The position numbers were made by a program, and so were the translations under genes. The notes below the pieces were generated by a model that had not been told where the DNA came from, did no database searches, and saw only the letters and a list, made by a program, of their open reading frames with translations. DNA of 64,000 nucleotides from the NCBI RefSeq assembly GCF_040045035.1, contig NZ_JBDZDS010000005.1:124001-188000 (forward strand). The letters run 5' to 3'. This DNA comes from Pseudaminobacter sp040045035 (GTDB lineage Bacteria; Pseudomonadota; Alphaproteobacteria; Rhizobiales; Rhizobiaceae). Below are positions 17,201 through 24,611 of the stretch, one piece after another; the stretch's first letter is position 1, and each line of letters begins with the position of its first letter.

Positions 17201-17413
17201 TCAGCGGCAGCAGCGCAGATAGACGTCGACCCACAGGCGCGCCATGTCGCGGTTCTCGCTGCGCTCGCTCACAAGCGCCCGCGTCAGGGCCTCTGCTGGC
17301 GCCATCTCCGCGAAGATCTGGACGAGATTGTGCGCGGCGTCTTCGACCAGATCGTGCCGGAGGAGAGCGGCTCCGTCCAGGACGTCCGTCGAGAGTTGAG
17401 CACGTTGCGTCAT
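17201..17413 (-). CDS. Small protein of unknown function, divergent from the luxR gene
   Basis: A 70-aa predicted helical protein (MTQRAQLSTDVLDGAALL... ending MARLWVDVYLRCCR) with two terminal Cys residues. It is not similar to anything I recognise, but its residue make-up looks coding. The Shine-Dalgarno is weak (GGAAAC). It starts 62 bp from the lux-box-like dyad it shares with the luxR gene, so quorum control is possible. It could still be a chance ORF. Confidence 0.42.
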   Translation of the reverse strand: MTQRAQLSTDVLDGAALLRHDLVEDAAHNLVQIFAEMAPAEALTRALVSERSENRDMARLWVDVYLRCCR

Positions 17414-17474
17414 ACCGTTTCCAGCTATCGATATTTCTTGCAGGACCGTAGTCCTCGTTGCCCGCAACCGCCAT

Positions 17475-17490
17475 CCCCTCAAATTGGGGG
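17475..17490. promoter_or_regulatory. lux-box-like dyad upstream of the luxR gene
   Basis: The 16-bp imperfect inverted repeat CCCCTCAAATTGGGGG lies 63 bp upstream of the luxR start codon. It is 15/16 identical to the site upstream of the luxI gene (18281-18296). It also faces the small minus-strand ORF starting at 17413. Confidence 0.7.
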
Positions 17491-17553
17491 TATCCATTGC
17501 GTAAAAGCCGGTTTCCGGTCATATTTCGCCCTGGATGGAGGTCGGGGGGTGAA

Positions 17554-18279
17554 ATGATCGTGAAGTCGGACGAAACCTTGTTCGACGTGATCTACCAGGC
17601 GATCGAGAGCGCCGCGACCGTCGAGGATGCGGTGGTCGCGATCCGGGACCTGCTGAAGATCGACAATGCCACCTATCATCTCGCCCAGACCATCGGCGGC
17701 AATGTCGACGCACCCTATGTGAAGAGCACCTATCCGGCGACGTGGCTGACCAGATATCTGCTGCGCGGCTATGTGCGGGTGGACCCGGTGGTGAAGGAGG
17801 GCTTTTCCCGCCAGCTGCCGTTCGACTGGCGCGAGCTGACCCTGACCAACGACGCCATGGAGCTGATGCGTGATTCCCAGGAGCACGGCCTCGGCGGCAA
17901 CGGCTATTCGATCCCCGTGGTGGACAAGCGCGGGCGGCGGGCGCTGTTCTCGCTGAATTCGCGCATGAGCGGGGACGACTGGACAGCCTTCACCCAGGGC
18001 AGCGGCGTCGAGCTGGCGGAGATCGCGCATAAGGTCCACCGCAAGGCCATCGTCGAGCTCCATGGGGAATCCGACCCGCTGCCGCAGCTCGGCCCGCGCG
18101 AGCTGGAATGCCTGACCTGGACCGCCCAAGGCAAGGAAAGCAAGGACATCGCCGTGATCGTCGGCATTTCCGAGCACACGGTGCGCGACTATCTCAAGAC
18201 CGCCCGCTACAAGCTCGACTGCTCCAACCTGCCGCAGGCCGTGGCCAAGGCGATCCGGCTGCGGCTGATCAATCCCTGA
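17554..18279 (+). CDS. LuxR-family quorum-sensing transcriptional regulator
   Basis: A 241-aa cytosolic regulator: N-terminal autoinducer-binding domain (residues about 20-165, with family residues in WLTRYLLRGYVRVDPVVKEG and FDWREL) and C-terminal LuxR/GerE helix-turn-helix (LGPRELECLTWTAQGKESKDIAVIVGISEHTVRDYL). It should bind an N-acyl homoserine lactone made by the adjacent LuxI-type synthase and act at the two dyads in the locus. ATG 17554 was chosen because the longer reading from 17458 overlaps the lux-box-like site and adds unrelated residues. Confidence 0.93.
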   Translation: MIVKSDETLFDVIYQAIESAATVEDAVVAIRDLLKIDNATYHLAQTIGGNVDAPYVKSTYPATWLTRYLLRGYVRVDPVVKEGFSRQLPFDWRELTLTNDAMELMRDSQEHGLGGNGYSIPVVDKRGRRALFSLNSRMSGDDWTAFTQGSGVELAEIAHKVHRKAIVELHGESDPLPQLGPRELECLTWTAQGKESKDIAVIVGISEHTVRDYLKTARYKLDCSNLPQAVAKAIRLRLINP

Positions 18280-18280
18280 C

Positions 18281-18296
18281 CCCCTCATATTGGGGG
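18281..18296. promoter_or_regulatory. lux-box-like dyad upstream of the luxI gene
   Basis: CCCCTCATATTGGGGG begins 1 bp after the luxR stop codon and 104 bp before the synthase start. It differs by one base from the dyad at 17475-17490, indicating that the same regulator binds both. Confidence 0.72.
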
Positions 18297-18384
18297 ACCC
18301 GAATTAGGGCACCCTTCCGCGGGAATTTTCTCGCGCCGCCTTTCCGACGACAGTGTGGCCATAGGCAACACAAGGGCGGCAGCC

Positions 18385-19041
18385 ATGTTCATCACCATTC
18401 AGGCTCACGAATACGGCAAGTATCAGTCGCTTCTCGATCAGATGCATCGGCTCCGCAAGCGGGTCTTCAAGGACCAGCTTGGCTGGGACGTTCCCGTCCA
18501 GGGCGAACACGAGCGGGACCGCTACGACGACATGAAGCCGGTCTATGTCGTCTGGTGCAGCCCGGACGCCAAGACCCTCTACGGCTCCATGCGCCTGATG
18601 CCCACCACCGGCCCGACGCTGCTCTACGACGTCTTCCGCCGGACCTTCCCGCATGCGGCCGATCTGACGGCGCCGGGAATCTGGGAAGCCACCCGCACCT
18701 GCATCGACGTCGAGGCCATCGCCCGCGACCATCCCGACACCGACCCGGCCCGCGCCTTCGGCCTGCTCTGCCTGGCGACGGCGGAATGCGCCGTGGCCCA
18801 CGGCATCCGCACGATGATCTGCAACTACGAGCCGCACATGGCCCGCGTCTACGGCCGGGCCGGACTCGAGGTGCAGGAGCTCGGCCGCGCCGACGGCTAC
18901 GGCCGGCGCCCGGTGTGCTGCGGCGGCTTTGCGATGACGAAGGCGACGGTCGCCAGGATGCGCTCGGTGCTCAAGGTCGATCTGCCGCTCTACCATCGCG
19001 GCTTCGCCTCCAGCAGCGCCGTGGCAGGACTTGCGGCCTGA
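18385..19041 (+). CDS. N-acyl-L-homoserine lactone synthase (LuxI/TraI family)
   Basis: Makes the acyl-homoserine lactone signal from S-adenosylmethionine and an acyl-ACP. The 218-aa protein shows the invariant LuxI residues: Arg, Phe and Trp in LRKRVFKDQLGW, the Asp pair in ERDRYDD, Arg in GSMRLMP, and Glu in IWEATRTCID. ATG 18385 is used because it gives the usual family N terminus (MFITIQAHEY) after GGGCGG; an in-frame ATG 18355 adds 10 residues. The luxR gene precedes it, with the promoter dyad between them. Acyl-chain length cannot be predicted. Confidence 0.93.
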   Translation: MFITIQAHEYGKYQSLLDQMHRLRKRVFKDQLGWDVPVQGEHERDRYDDMKPVYVVWCSPDAKTLYGSMRLMPTTGPTLLYDVFRRTFPHAADLTAPGIWEATRTCIDVEAIARDHPDTDPARAFGLLCLATAECAVAHGIRTMICNYEPHMARVYGRAGLEVQELGRADGYGRRPVCCGGFAMTKATVARMRSVLKVDLPLYHRGFASSSAVAGLAA

Positions 19042-19406
19042 CGCGGGGCGACATCTGCGGGCTGGTCTGGGTATCGGCCAGCCAATTTCGGAAATGAGCA
19101 CTTTTCGAATTGCCGGCATGGCGCCTGCCGGCACTGCCCCAAGCCCGGTTGTCCCCCGCCCGGGCAGCGGGATCCTGCGGCGCCACGCATCCTCCCCGCC
19201 GGCGCGCCCGGCTGCCGGCCCCCATCCCGGTTGGGGCGCCAGAGCGGCCGAGGCGCGCCGATTGCGTTGCGGCGGAACAACAGATCGCGACTTTGTTTGG
19301 CGGCAAGCGACAAAATGCCGACGAACCTGTTGCTTTTCGTGCCGGAATTTCGCTGGCTGAAAGGAGACTGCCGTCGGACTGCCAGCCTTTTGCAAGGGAT
19401 TTGAAG
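19042..19406. other. 365-bp intergenic stretch without a recognisable gene
   Basis: No convincing ORF or RNA gene on either strand. It contains GC-rich dyads (for example GCCGGC-N9-GCCGGC near 19111-19131), which may include the luxI terminator, then a less GC-rich part leading to the next gene's ribosome-binding site. Confidence 0.5.
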
Positions 19407-19775
19407 ATGGACTATCGCGCCCGGCCGACGCTTGCTGCGCTCCTCTGTTGCGGTTCGCTGGCCGCCAGCGGCTGCACACGCACTTCCGACGGTTCGATCG
19501 AATTCCAGTCGCCCGCACTTTTCCCCTGGGGGGTGCCGGTGACACGCCCTAGCGTCACTGCTTTCCCGTCGGTGCCGCCGGCCCCCGCGCCGATCGTGGG
19601 CGAAAAGAAGCACCCTGCGAAGACGAATCTTCCTGTAAAGAAGAAACCCGCGCCGCACTCGGCCAAGGTGGCAGAGATCCAGCCCGATCCCCAGCCGGTT
19701 GAGTATCCGGCGGCTCCGATCTCATGCGGCGACGCTGTCAATGAGGCCGGTCGCGTCAAAGTGCTCTGTCAGTAG
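19407..19775 (+). CDS. Putative proline-rich lipoprotein
   Basis: A 122-aa protein with a lipobox (LAASGC, Cys near residue 22). A low-complexity stretch rich in Pro, Ala and Lys follows (about 45-105), then a short C-terminal tail with two Cys (ISCGDAVNE and KVLCQ). No family was recognised. ATG 19407 follows AAGGGA. Longer upstream starts are possible but would abolish the N-terminal signal. Likely periplasmic, anchored in a membrane. Confidence 0.6.
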   Translation: MDYRARPTLAALLCCGSLAASGCTRTSDGSIEFQSPALFPWGVPVTRPSVTAFPSVPPAPAPIVGEKKHPAKTNLPVKKKPAPHSAKVAEIQPDPQPVEYPAAPISCGDAVNEAGRVKVLCQ

Positions 19776-19845
19776 GACAGCAGGGGTAAGCCTGCCCCTG
19801 ACACGGGAGGCAGTGTCGGCACGCCTGACCTGGCCGGTTGGCGCG

Positions 19846-20001
19846 TCAGGGCCAGTAGGGGCCCAGACAGTCGGGATTGCTTGAAACCCGACATTCGACG
19901 CCGAAGCGGTTTGTGGTGGCCGTATAGCGAACGATGCCGGCAAAGGCTCCGGCAAATGCGGCCGAAATCAATAGCACCATTCCCAATCGAGCAATCGGCA
20001 T
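19846..20001 (-). CDS. 51-aa single-helix membrane/secreted peptide, unannotated type
   Basis: A short gene reading MPIARLGMVLLISAAFAGAF, then GIVRYTATTNRFGVECRV and SSNPDCLGPYWP. Residues 5-25 form a hydrophobic helix (signal anchor or signal peptide) and the short exported tail has two Cys (38 and 46) suited to a disulfide. ATG 20001 is preceded by GGAGGG at good spacing, which is strong support for translation. It is convergent with the lipoprotein gene at 19407-19775. I know no named family; function unknown. Confidence 0.6.
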   Translation of the reverse strand: MPIARLGMVLLISAAFAGAFAGIVRYTATTNRFGVECRVSSNPDCLGPYWP

Positions 20002-20110
20002 ATGTGTGCCCTCCGGTCTAAGCGCGTTCCGCCCCCGCTCGACCTACAGCCCTTATTTACCACGCCTTTAATTGAATTGCGAAAGTCTTAACGCGATCGG
20101 GAGCAAGCCC

Positions 20111-20143
20111 AAAAAAAAGCCGTCTCCGGGGAGGAGACGGCTT
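20111..20143 (-). terminator. Strong rho-independent terminator with CTCCTCCC in the loop region
   Basis: Perfect 11-bp stem (20117-20127 with 20133-20143) and 5-nt loop followed on the minus strand by eight T residues. The top of the hairpin reads CTCCTCCC (20129-20136), an anti-Shine-Dalgarno sequence. It is 280 bp past the nearest minus-strand gene, so it more likely ends a small RNA than the HerA-like gene. Confidence 0.85.
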
Positions 20144-20193
20144 GCTGAGTAAGGGCACGGCAGGCTGAAGGGGGGGCTCTACCTGTCGTGCCT
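20111..20193 (-). ncRNA. Candidate small RNA with two C-rich-loop hairpins
   Basis: Minus-strand transcript candidate of about 80-90 nt. The first hairpin (20154-20192) has an interrupted 10-bp stem, GGCACG-CAGG against CCTG-CGTGCC, with a loop containing seven consecutive C. The second is the terminator at 20111-20143 carrying CTCCTCCC. This layout resembles rhizobial anti-Shine-Dalgarno sRNAs (alpha-r14/NfeR1 type) and the CcsR 'cuckoo' RNAs, which also expose CUCCUCCC loops. The promoter is not certain; TTTAAT near 20194-20199 could be part of a -10 region. Confidence 0.45.
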
Positions 20194-20422
20194 ATTAAAG
20201 ACACTCGCGCGCAAAAGGTTCCGCGGGATCGAAAAAAAATTATAAAAATATATCCGAGCCCCGATCGGGTGCCCGAAAGCCCGTTTCATTGCCGGTTTCA
20301 GAGACTGCCAAGGCATGCGCCCGGCTAGACTTATCTGTTTCGGGCGCATCTGGCTGAAGATGCGCGTTCTGCCGAAAATCTCTGTCGTTACGCAGAATGG
20401 ACTTGGCGGACAGACGAGCCGC
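20194..20422. other. Leader region between sRNA candidate and the HerA-like gene
   Basis: No ORF is credible here. It holds a conspicuous AT tract (about 20233-20256, A8 followed by TTATAAAAATATAT) that stands out in this GC-rich genome and may be the upstream promoter element for the sRNA candidate. Confidence 0.4.
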
Positions 20423-21937
20423 TCATTCGGCGGCGAATTGCTCGTCGGCCAGATCATCGGGAAGGTTGGGGTCACCCGGCGCGGTCTCGCAGTCGAGGTC
20501 GGGGAAGGCCACGACGCGGTTGCCGCGAAAATCCGTTCGTACCACCAGAAGCCCGCGTTCCTCGAAATAGGTTAGCACGCGCCGCGCCCGTCTTGCCGAG
20601 TGGGTGCCATAGGCTCGCGCGATCACGGCATCCGAGGGGCATGGGGCGCCGGTGACGGCAGCCTGCGCGACGACAAGGAATACGCCCTGCACATCCTCCG
20701 GTACGGTGGCCGAAAACTCCAGCGCCTGCTGCCAGCTGTCGCTGGATGCGGTGGTGTTGTCGACGCCGGCGCGGGCCACGGCAAGCCTGCGGCGGAAGGC
20801 CGGCAGCGACAAGGGCTCGCCCGGCACGCGGCGGATGCGGCAGCGGACAAGAAAATCCTGATAGAGGATGGCGTCGGTGCGGAAGGAGGAGTCCGCATCC
20901 TCCAATATCTCCTTCAGCACCAGCTCGATGCGCTCATCGCGGTCGGCCTCGTCGATGATGGCAAAGACCGGCTCGGCGGGCGCTTCCGGCGCGGGCTTGG
21001 GCTGCGAAAGCTGGGCGAGAATGTCGGCCGTGGGCGTCGGGGGAGGCGGCGGGGGCGTGCGCTTGACGGCCGGGCGCCGTTCCTCGGGGCCGGGCGTGAA
21101 GATCAGGTCGCTGGCGTCTTCGGGTGCGGTCTCGGGCAGTGGCATCAGCTTGGGGCTGGTGGAGCGCGCAGCGGTCTCGACCGAGCCGATGGTGACCTGC
21201 AGCGGCCGGCGCGCGATGGAGGGGCCCAGCGCCACGAAATGGCCGCGGCCGAGATCGCGGAACATTTCTGCCTGGCGTTTTTCCATGCCGAGCAGGTCGG
21301 CCGCGCGTGCCATGTCGATGTCGAGGAAGGTGCGGCCCATCAGGAAGTTGGAAGCTTCGGCCGCGACGTTCTTGGCGAGCTTGGCCAGACGCTGTGTGGC
21401 GATGACGCCGGCCAGGCCGCGCTTGCGGCCACGGCACATCAGGTTGGTCATGGCGGCCAGCGACAGGCGGCGGGCGTCGTCGGCGACTTCGCCGGCTGCG
21501 GCGGGCGCGAAAAGCTGGGCCTCATCGACCACCACCAGAACCGGATACCAGTAGTCGCGCTCGGCGTCGAACAGGCCGCCGAGGAAGGCTGCGGCGGCGC
21601 GCATCTGCTGGTCGACGTCGAGGCCTTCGAGGTTGAGCACGACGGAGACGCGGTGCTGGCGGATACGCGCGGCGATGCGGGTGAGCTCGGCTTCCGTGCG
21701 CGCGGCATCGACCACGACATGGCCGAATCTGTCGGCCAGCGAGACGAAGTCGCCCTCGGGATCGATGATGCATTGCTGCACCCAGGGCGCGCTCTGTTCC
21801 AGCAGGCGGCGCAGGAGGTGCGACTTGCCCGAGCCCGAATTGCCCTGCACGAGCAGGCGGGTCGCCAGCAATTCCTCGAGGTCGAGCATTGCAGGGGTTC
21901 CGTTGGGTCCCGAACCTATGTCAATGCCTACCTTCAT
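20423..21937 (-). CDS. HerA/DUF87-type ATPase
   Basis: A 504-aa P-loop ATPase. Walker A is QGNSGSGKSH (residues 31-40), Walker B LVVVDEAQLF (134-143), followed by an Arg-rich sensor segment NLMCRGRKRGLAGVIATQR. This is the HerA/FtsK-like translocase fold. A Pro-rich linker (about 294-305) joins it to a C-terminal domain that looks like tandem winged helices (about 330-480). HerA helicases usually pair with NurA nuclease for DNA end processing; no nurA is nearby. ATG 21937 (MKVGIDIG) follows GAGGAGG, so the ATG at 21955 is rejected. Confidence 0.82.
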   Translation of the reverse strand: MKVGIDIGSGPNGTPAMLDLEELLATRLLVQGNSGSGKSHLLRRLLEQSAPWVQQCIIDPEGDFVSLADRFGHVVVDAARTEAELTRIAARIRQHRVSVVLNLEGLDVDQQMRAAAAFLGGLFDAERDYWYPVLVVVDEAQLFAPAAAGEVADDARRLSLAAMTNLMCRGRKRGLAGVIATQRLAKLAKNVAAEASNFLMGRTFLDIDMARAADLLGMEKRQAEMFRDLGRGHFVALGPSIARRPLQVTIGSVETAARSTSPKLMPLPETAPEDASDLIFTPGPEERRPAVKRTPPPPPPTPTADILAQLSQPKPAPEAPAEPVFAIIDEADRDERIELVLKEILEDADSSFRTDAILYQDFLVRCRIRRVPGEPLSLPAFRRRLAVARAGVDNTTASSDSWQQALEFSATVPEDVQGVFLVVAQAAVTGAPCPSDAVIARAYGTHSARRARRVLTYFEERGLLVVRTDFRGNRVVAFPDLDCETAPGDPNLPDDLADEQFAAE

Positions 21938-22117
21938 TGCGCCTCCTCGACGCATCGGACGAGTTTTCTGGGTTTCGACGGTTTGCCTGCGGGGCGTGCG
22001 TGGTGAAGCGCGAGAGACTCACCTGAAGCCCTGCAAGCGCAGGCCTTCTTTAACATTTTGGCAGGGCGGTTGCGCAAGCCCGTGGCTGAAACCCACAGGT
22101 GAAAGGTCGCGCAGCGC

Positions 22118-22867
22118 TCAAGCGCTGCGTCTAAACCCCTCGCTGGCGACGAGCAGGTTGCGCGTATAGTCCTGGCTGACCTTGCGGGCGGCGAGATCGG
22201 CCGACGACAGCAGCTCCACCTCGCGCCCGTGCTGCATCACCATCAGCCGGTCGCACATATGGGTGACGACGGCGAGGTCGTGGCTGACCATGATGAAGGT
22301 GAGATTTCGGGCCGCGCGCACCTGTTCGAGCAGGTTGAGCACCTCGGCCTGCACCGAGGCGTCGAGCGCCGAGGTCGGCTCGTCGAGCAGCAGGATGGAG
22401 GGTTCCAGGATCAGCGCCCGCGCGATCGCCACGCGCTGGCGCTGGCCGCCGGACAGCTGGTGCGAATAGCGGAAGCGGAAGCTGGAACTCAGGCCCACCT
22501 CGTCCAGCGCGCGCACGATGCGCCTTTCGGTGTCGTCGAAACCGTGGATATCCAGCGGTTCCAGGAGCAGCCGGTCGACCGTCTGGCGCGGGTGCAGCGA
22601 CCCGTAGGGGTCCTGGAACACCATCTGCACCTGACGATAGAAGGCCTTGTCGCGCCTGGCGCCCAGCGGCTTGCCGTTCACCTCGACCTTGCCGCCGGTG
22701 ACGGGCGCAAGGCCAGCCACAGCACGCAGCAGCGTCGACTTGCCGGAGCCGGATTCGCCCACCAGGCCGAAGGACTCGCCCGGCTTGACCTCGAGGCTGA
22801 CGTCCTTGAGCGCGATGAAATCGTCGAAGGCGACGCGGAGGCTGTCGATCGAGAGAGCGGGGGTCAT
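22118..22867 (-). CDS. Peptide-type ABC transporter ATP-binding protein (second ATPase, DppF/OppF-like)
   Basis: A 249-aa nucleotide-binding subunit: Walker A GESGSGKSTLL, Q-loop MVFQDPYGSLHPRQ, signature LSGGQRQRVAIARAL, Walker B ILLLDEPTSALD, H-loop VSHDLAVV. Start ATG 22867 overlaps the previous gene's stop by 4 bp (ATGA). The C-terminal codons lie in a GC-rich palindrome (GCGCAGCGCT repeated inverted), which may serve as the operon's transcription end. Last gene of the dpp-like operon. Confidence 0.92.
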   Translation of the reverse strand: MTPALSIDSLRVAFDDFIALKDVSLEVKPGESFGLVGESGSGKSTLLRAVAGLAPVTGGKVEVNGKPLGARRDKAFYRQVQMVFQDPYGSLHPRQTVDRLLLEPLDIHGFDDTERRIVRALDEVGLSSSFRFRYSHQLSGGQRQRVAIARALILEPSILLLDEPTSALDASVQAEVLNLLEQVRAARNLTFIMVSHDLAVVTHMCDRLMVMQHGREVELLSSADLAARKVSQDYTRNLLVASEGFRRSA

Positions 22868-23697
22868 AGCGCCCATTCCGGTTTGCGGTCGAGCACCGGC
22901 AGGGGATGCCGGTCGGCGCCGATCTTGGGCATGCAGTTGAGCAGGCCGCGCGTATAGGGGTGCTCCGCCTCGGTCAGCCGCGAGGCGGGCAGTTCCTCGA
23001 CGATGCGGCCGGCATACATGACGATGACGCGGTCGCAGAAGGACGAGACCAGCCTGAGGTCGTGCGAGATGAAGATGAGGCCCATGCCGCGCTCGGCCAC
23101 CAGCCGGTTGAGGATGCCCAGCACTTCGAGCTGCACGGTGACGTCGAGGGCCGAGGTGGGCTCGTCGGCGATCAGCAGTTCGGGGCCGGCCACCAGCATC
23201 ATGGCGATCATGGCGCGCTGGCCCATGCCGCCCGACACTTCGTGCGGGTAGAGGTTGAAGACGCGCTCGGGGTCGCGGATCTGCACCGCGGCCAGCATCT
23301 CCAGCGCGCGTCGACGCGCCTCGGCGCCGCCCACCGGCTCGTGCGCGCGCAGCGCCTCGACGATCTGGCGGCCGATGGTCATCACCGGGTTCAGTGAATA
23401 TTTCGGGTCCTGCAGGATCATGGCGATGCGCTTGCCGCGCAGCGCGCGCCGCTGGGAGGCGGAAGCTTTCAGCAAGTCGATGCCGGCGAAGTCGAGCTTC
23501 TTGGCCGTGATCTCGGCATGCTCGGCCGTCAGGCCCATGATAGCGCGGCCGGTCTGCGACTTGCCGGAGCCGGATTCGCCGACGATGCCCAACCGCTCCT
23601 TACCGAGCGAGAAGGAGACGCCGCGCACCGCCTGAACGAGGCCGGTGCGGGTGGGGAAGGAGACGCGCAGGTCGTCTACCTGGAGAAGCGTGCTCAT
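22864..23697 (-). CDS. Peptide-type ABC transporter ATP-binding protein (first ATPase, DppD/OppD-like)
   Basis: A 277-aa nucleotide-binding subunit: Walker A GESGSGKSQTG, Q-loop MILQDPKYSLNPVMTIG, signature SGGMGQRAMIAMML, Walker B LLIADEPTSALD, and the C-terminal oligopeptide-transporter extension ending EHPYTRGLLNCMPKI. The start ATG 23697 overlaps the preceding permease by 4 bp. It works with the second ATPase to power the two permeases. Confidence 0.92.
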   Translation of the reverse strand: MSTLLQVDDLRVSFPTRTGLVQAVRGVSFSLGKERLGIVGESGSGKSQTGRAIMGLTAEHAEITAKKLDFAGIDLLKASASQRRALRGKRIAMILQDPKYSLNPVMTIGRQIVEALRAHEPVGGAEARRRALEMLAAVQIRDPERVFNLYPHEVSGGMGQRAMIAMMLVAGPELLIADEPTSALDVTVQLEVLGILNRLVAERGMGLIFISHDLRLVSSFCDRVIVMYAGRIVEELPASRLTEAEHPYTRGLLNCMPKIGADRHPLPVLDRKPEWAL

Positions 23698-24611
23698 TGG
23701 CTGTTCCCCCGCGGGTCGAGGGCATCGCGCAGGCCGTCGCCCAGCAGGTTGAAGCCGAGGCTGACGACGAGGATGGCGACGCCGGGCATGGCGGCGACCC
23801 ACCACTGGTCGAGGATGAAGAGGCGGCCCGAGGCGATCATGGCGCCCCATTCGGGCAGCGGCGGCTGTGCGCCGAGGCCGAGGAAGCCGAGGCCGGCGGC
23901 TGTGAGGATGATGCCTGCCATGTCGAGCGTGACACGCACGATGAGCGAGGAGATGCACAGCGGCATGATGTGACGCAGCACGATGCGCCAGGGCGAGGCG
24001 CCCATCAGCCGCACGGCCGAGATGTAGTCGGAATTGCGCACCGTCAGCGTCTCAGCGCGCGCGATGCGCGCATAGGGCGGCCAGGAGGTGATGGCGATGG
24101 CGATGATGGCGTTGCCGATGCCGGGCCCGAGGGCCGCGACGAAGGCCAGCGCCAGCACCAGCTTGGGGAAGGCGAGGAAGATGTCGGTGATGCGCATCAG
24201 GACCGCATCCACCCAGCCGCCGGCATAGCCGGCCACGGTGCCGACCAGAAGGCCGATGGGCGCGGCGATGACAGCGACCAGCACGACCACCTGCAAGGTG
24301 AGCCGCGAGCCGTAGATCAGGCGCGAGAGGATGTCGCGCCCCTGGCCGTCGGTGCCCAGCCAGTGCTCGGCGCCCGGCGGCAGCAGGCGTGCCTTGGCAA
24401 GGTCGCCGATATAGGGCGAGTAGGGCGCGAGCAGCGGCGCGAAGATGGCGACGAAGATCAGCGCGAGGATGATCAGCATGCCGATGACGGCCAGCTTGTT
24501 GGCGGTGAAGCGGCGCCAGGTGACATAGGCGCGGCCGAGCCGGGCCTGCGTGCGGGACTGCGGCCTGTCGGTCAGCAGCCATTCACGGCGGGAGAGGGCA
24601 AGTTCGCTCAT
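23694..24611 (-). CDS. Peptide-type ABC transporter permease (DppC-like)
   Basis: A 305-aa inner-membrane permease with about six transmembrane helices, an N-terminal OppC_N segment (WRRFTANKLAVIGMLIILALI) and the EAA loop ARAETLTVRNSDYISAVRLMGASPWRIVLRH. Start ATG 24611 (MSELALSRR) overlaps the upstream permease stop by 4 bp; longer readings run into that gene. Confidence 0.92.
   Translation of the reverse strand: MSELALSRREWLLTDRPQSRTQARLGRAYVTWRRFTANKLAVIGMLIILALIFVAIFAPLLAPYSPYIGDLAKARLLPPGAEHWLGTDGQGRDILSRLIYGSRLTLQVVVLVAVIAAPIGLLVGTVAGYAGGWVDAVLMRITDIFLAFPKLVLALAFVAALGPGIGNAIIAIAITSWPPYARIARAETLTVRNSDYISAVRLMGASPWRIVLRHIMPLCISSLIVRVTLDMAGIILTAAGLGFLGLGAQPPLPEWGAMIASGRLFILDQWWVAAMPGVAILVVSLGFNLLGDGLRDALDPRGNSQ

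Noticed and set aside
19276..19299. GGAAC followed by GTT, EcfG-promoter-like, before the lipoprotein gene at 19407
   Set aside because: The spacing is one base too short for the GGAAC-N16/17-CGTT pattern and the C before GTT is missing.
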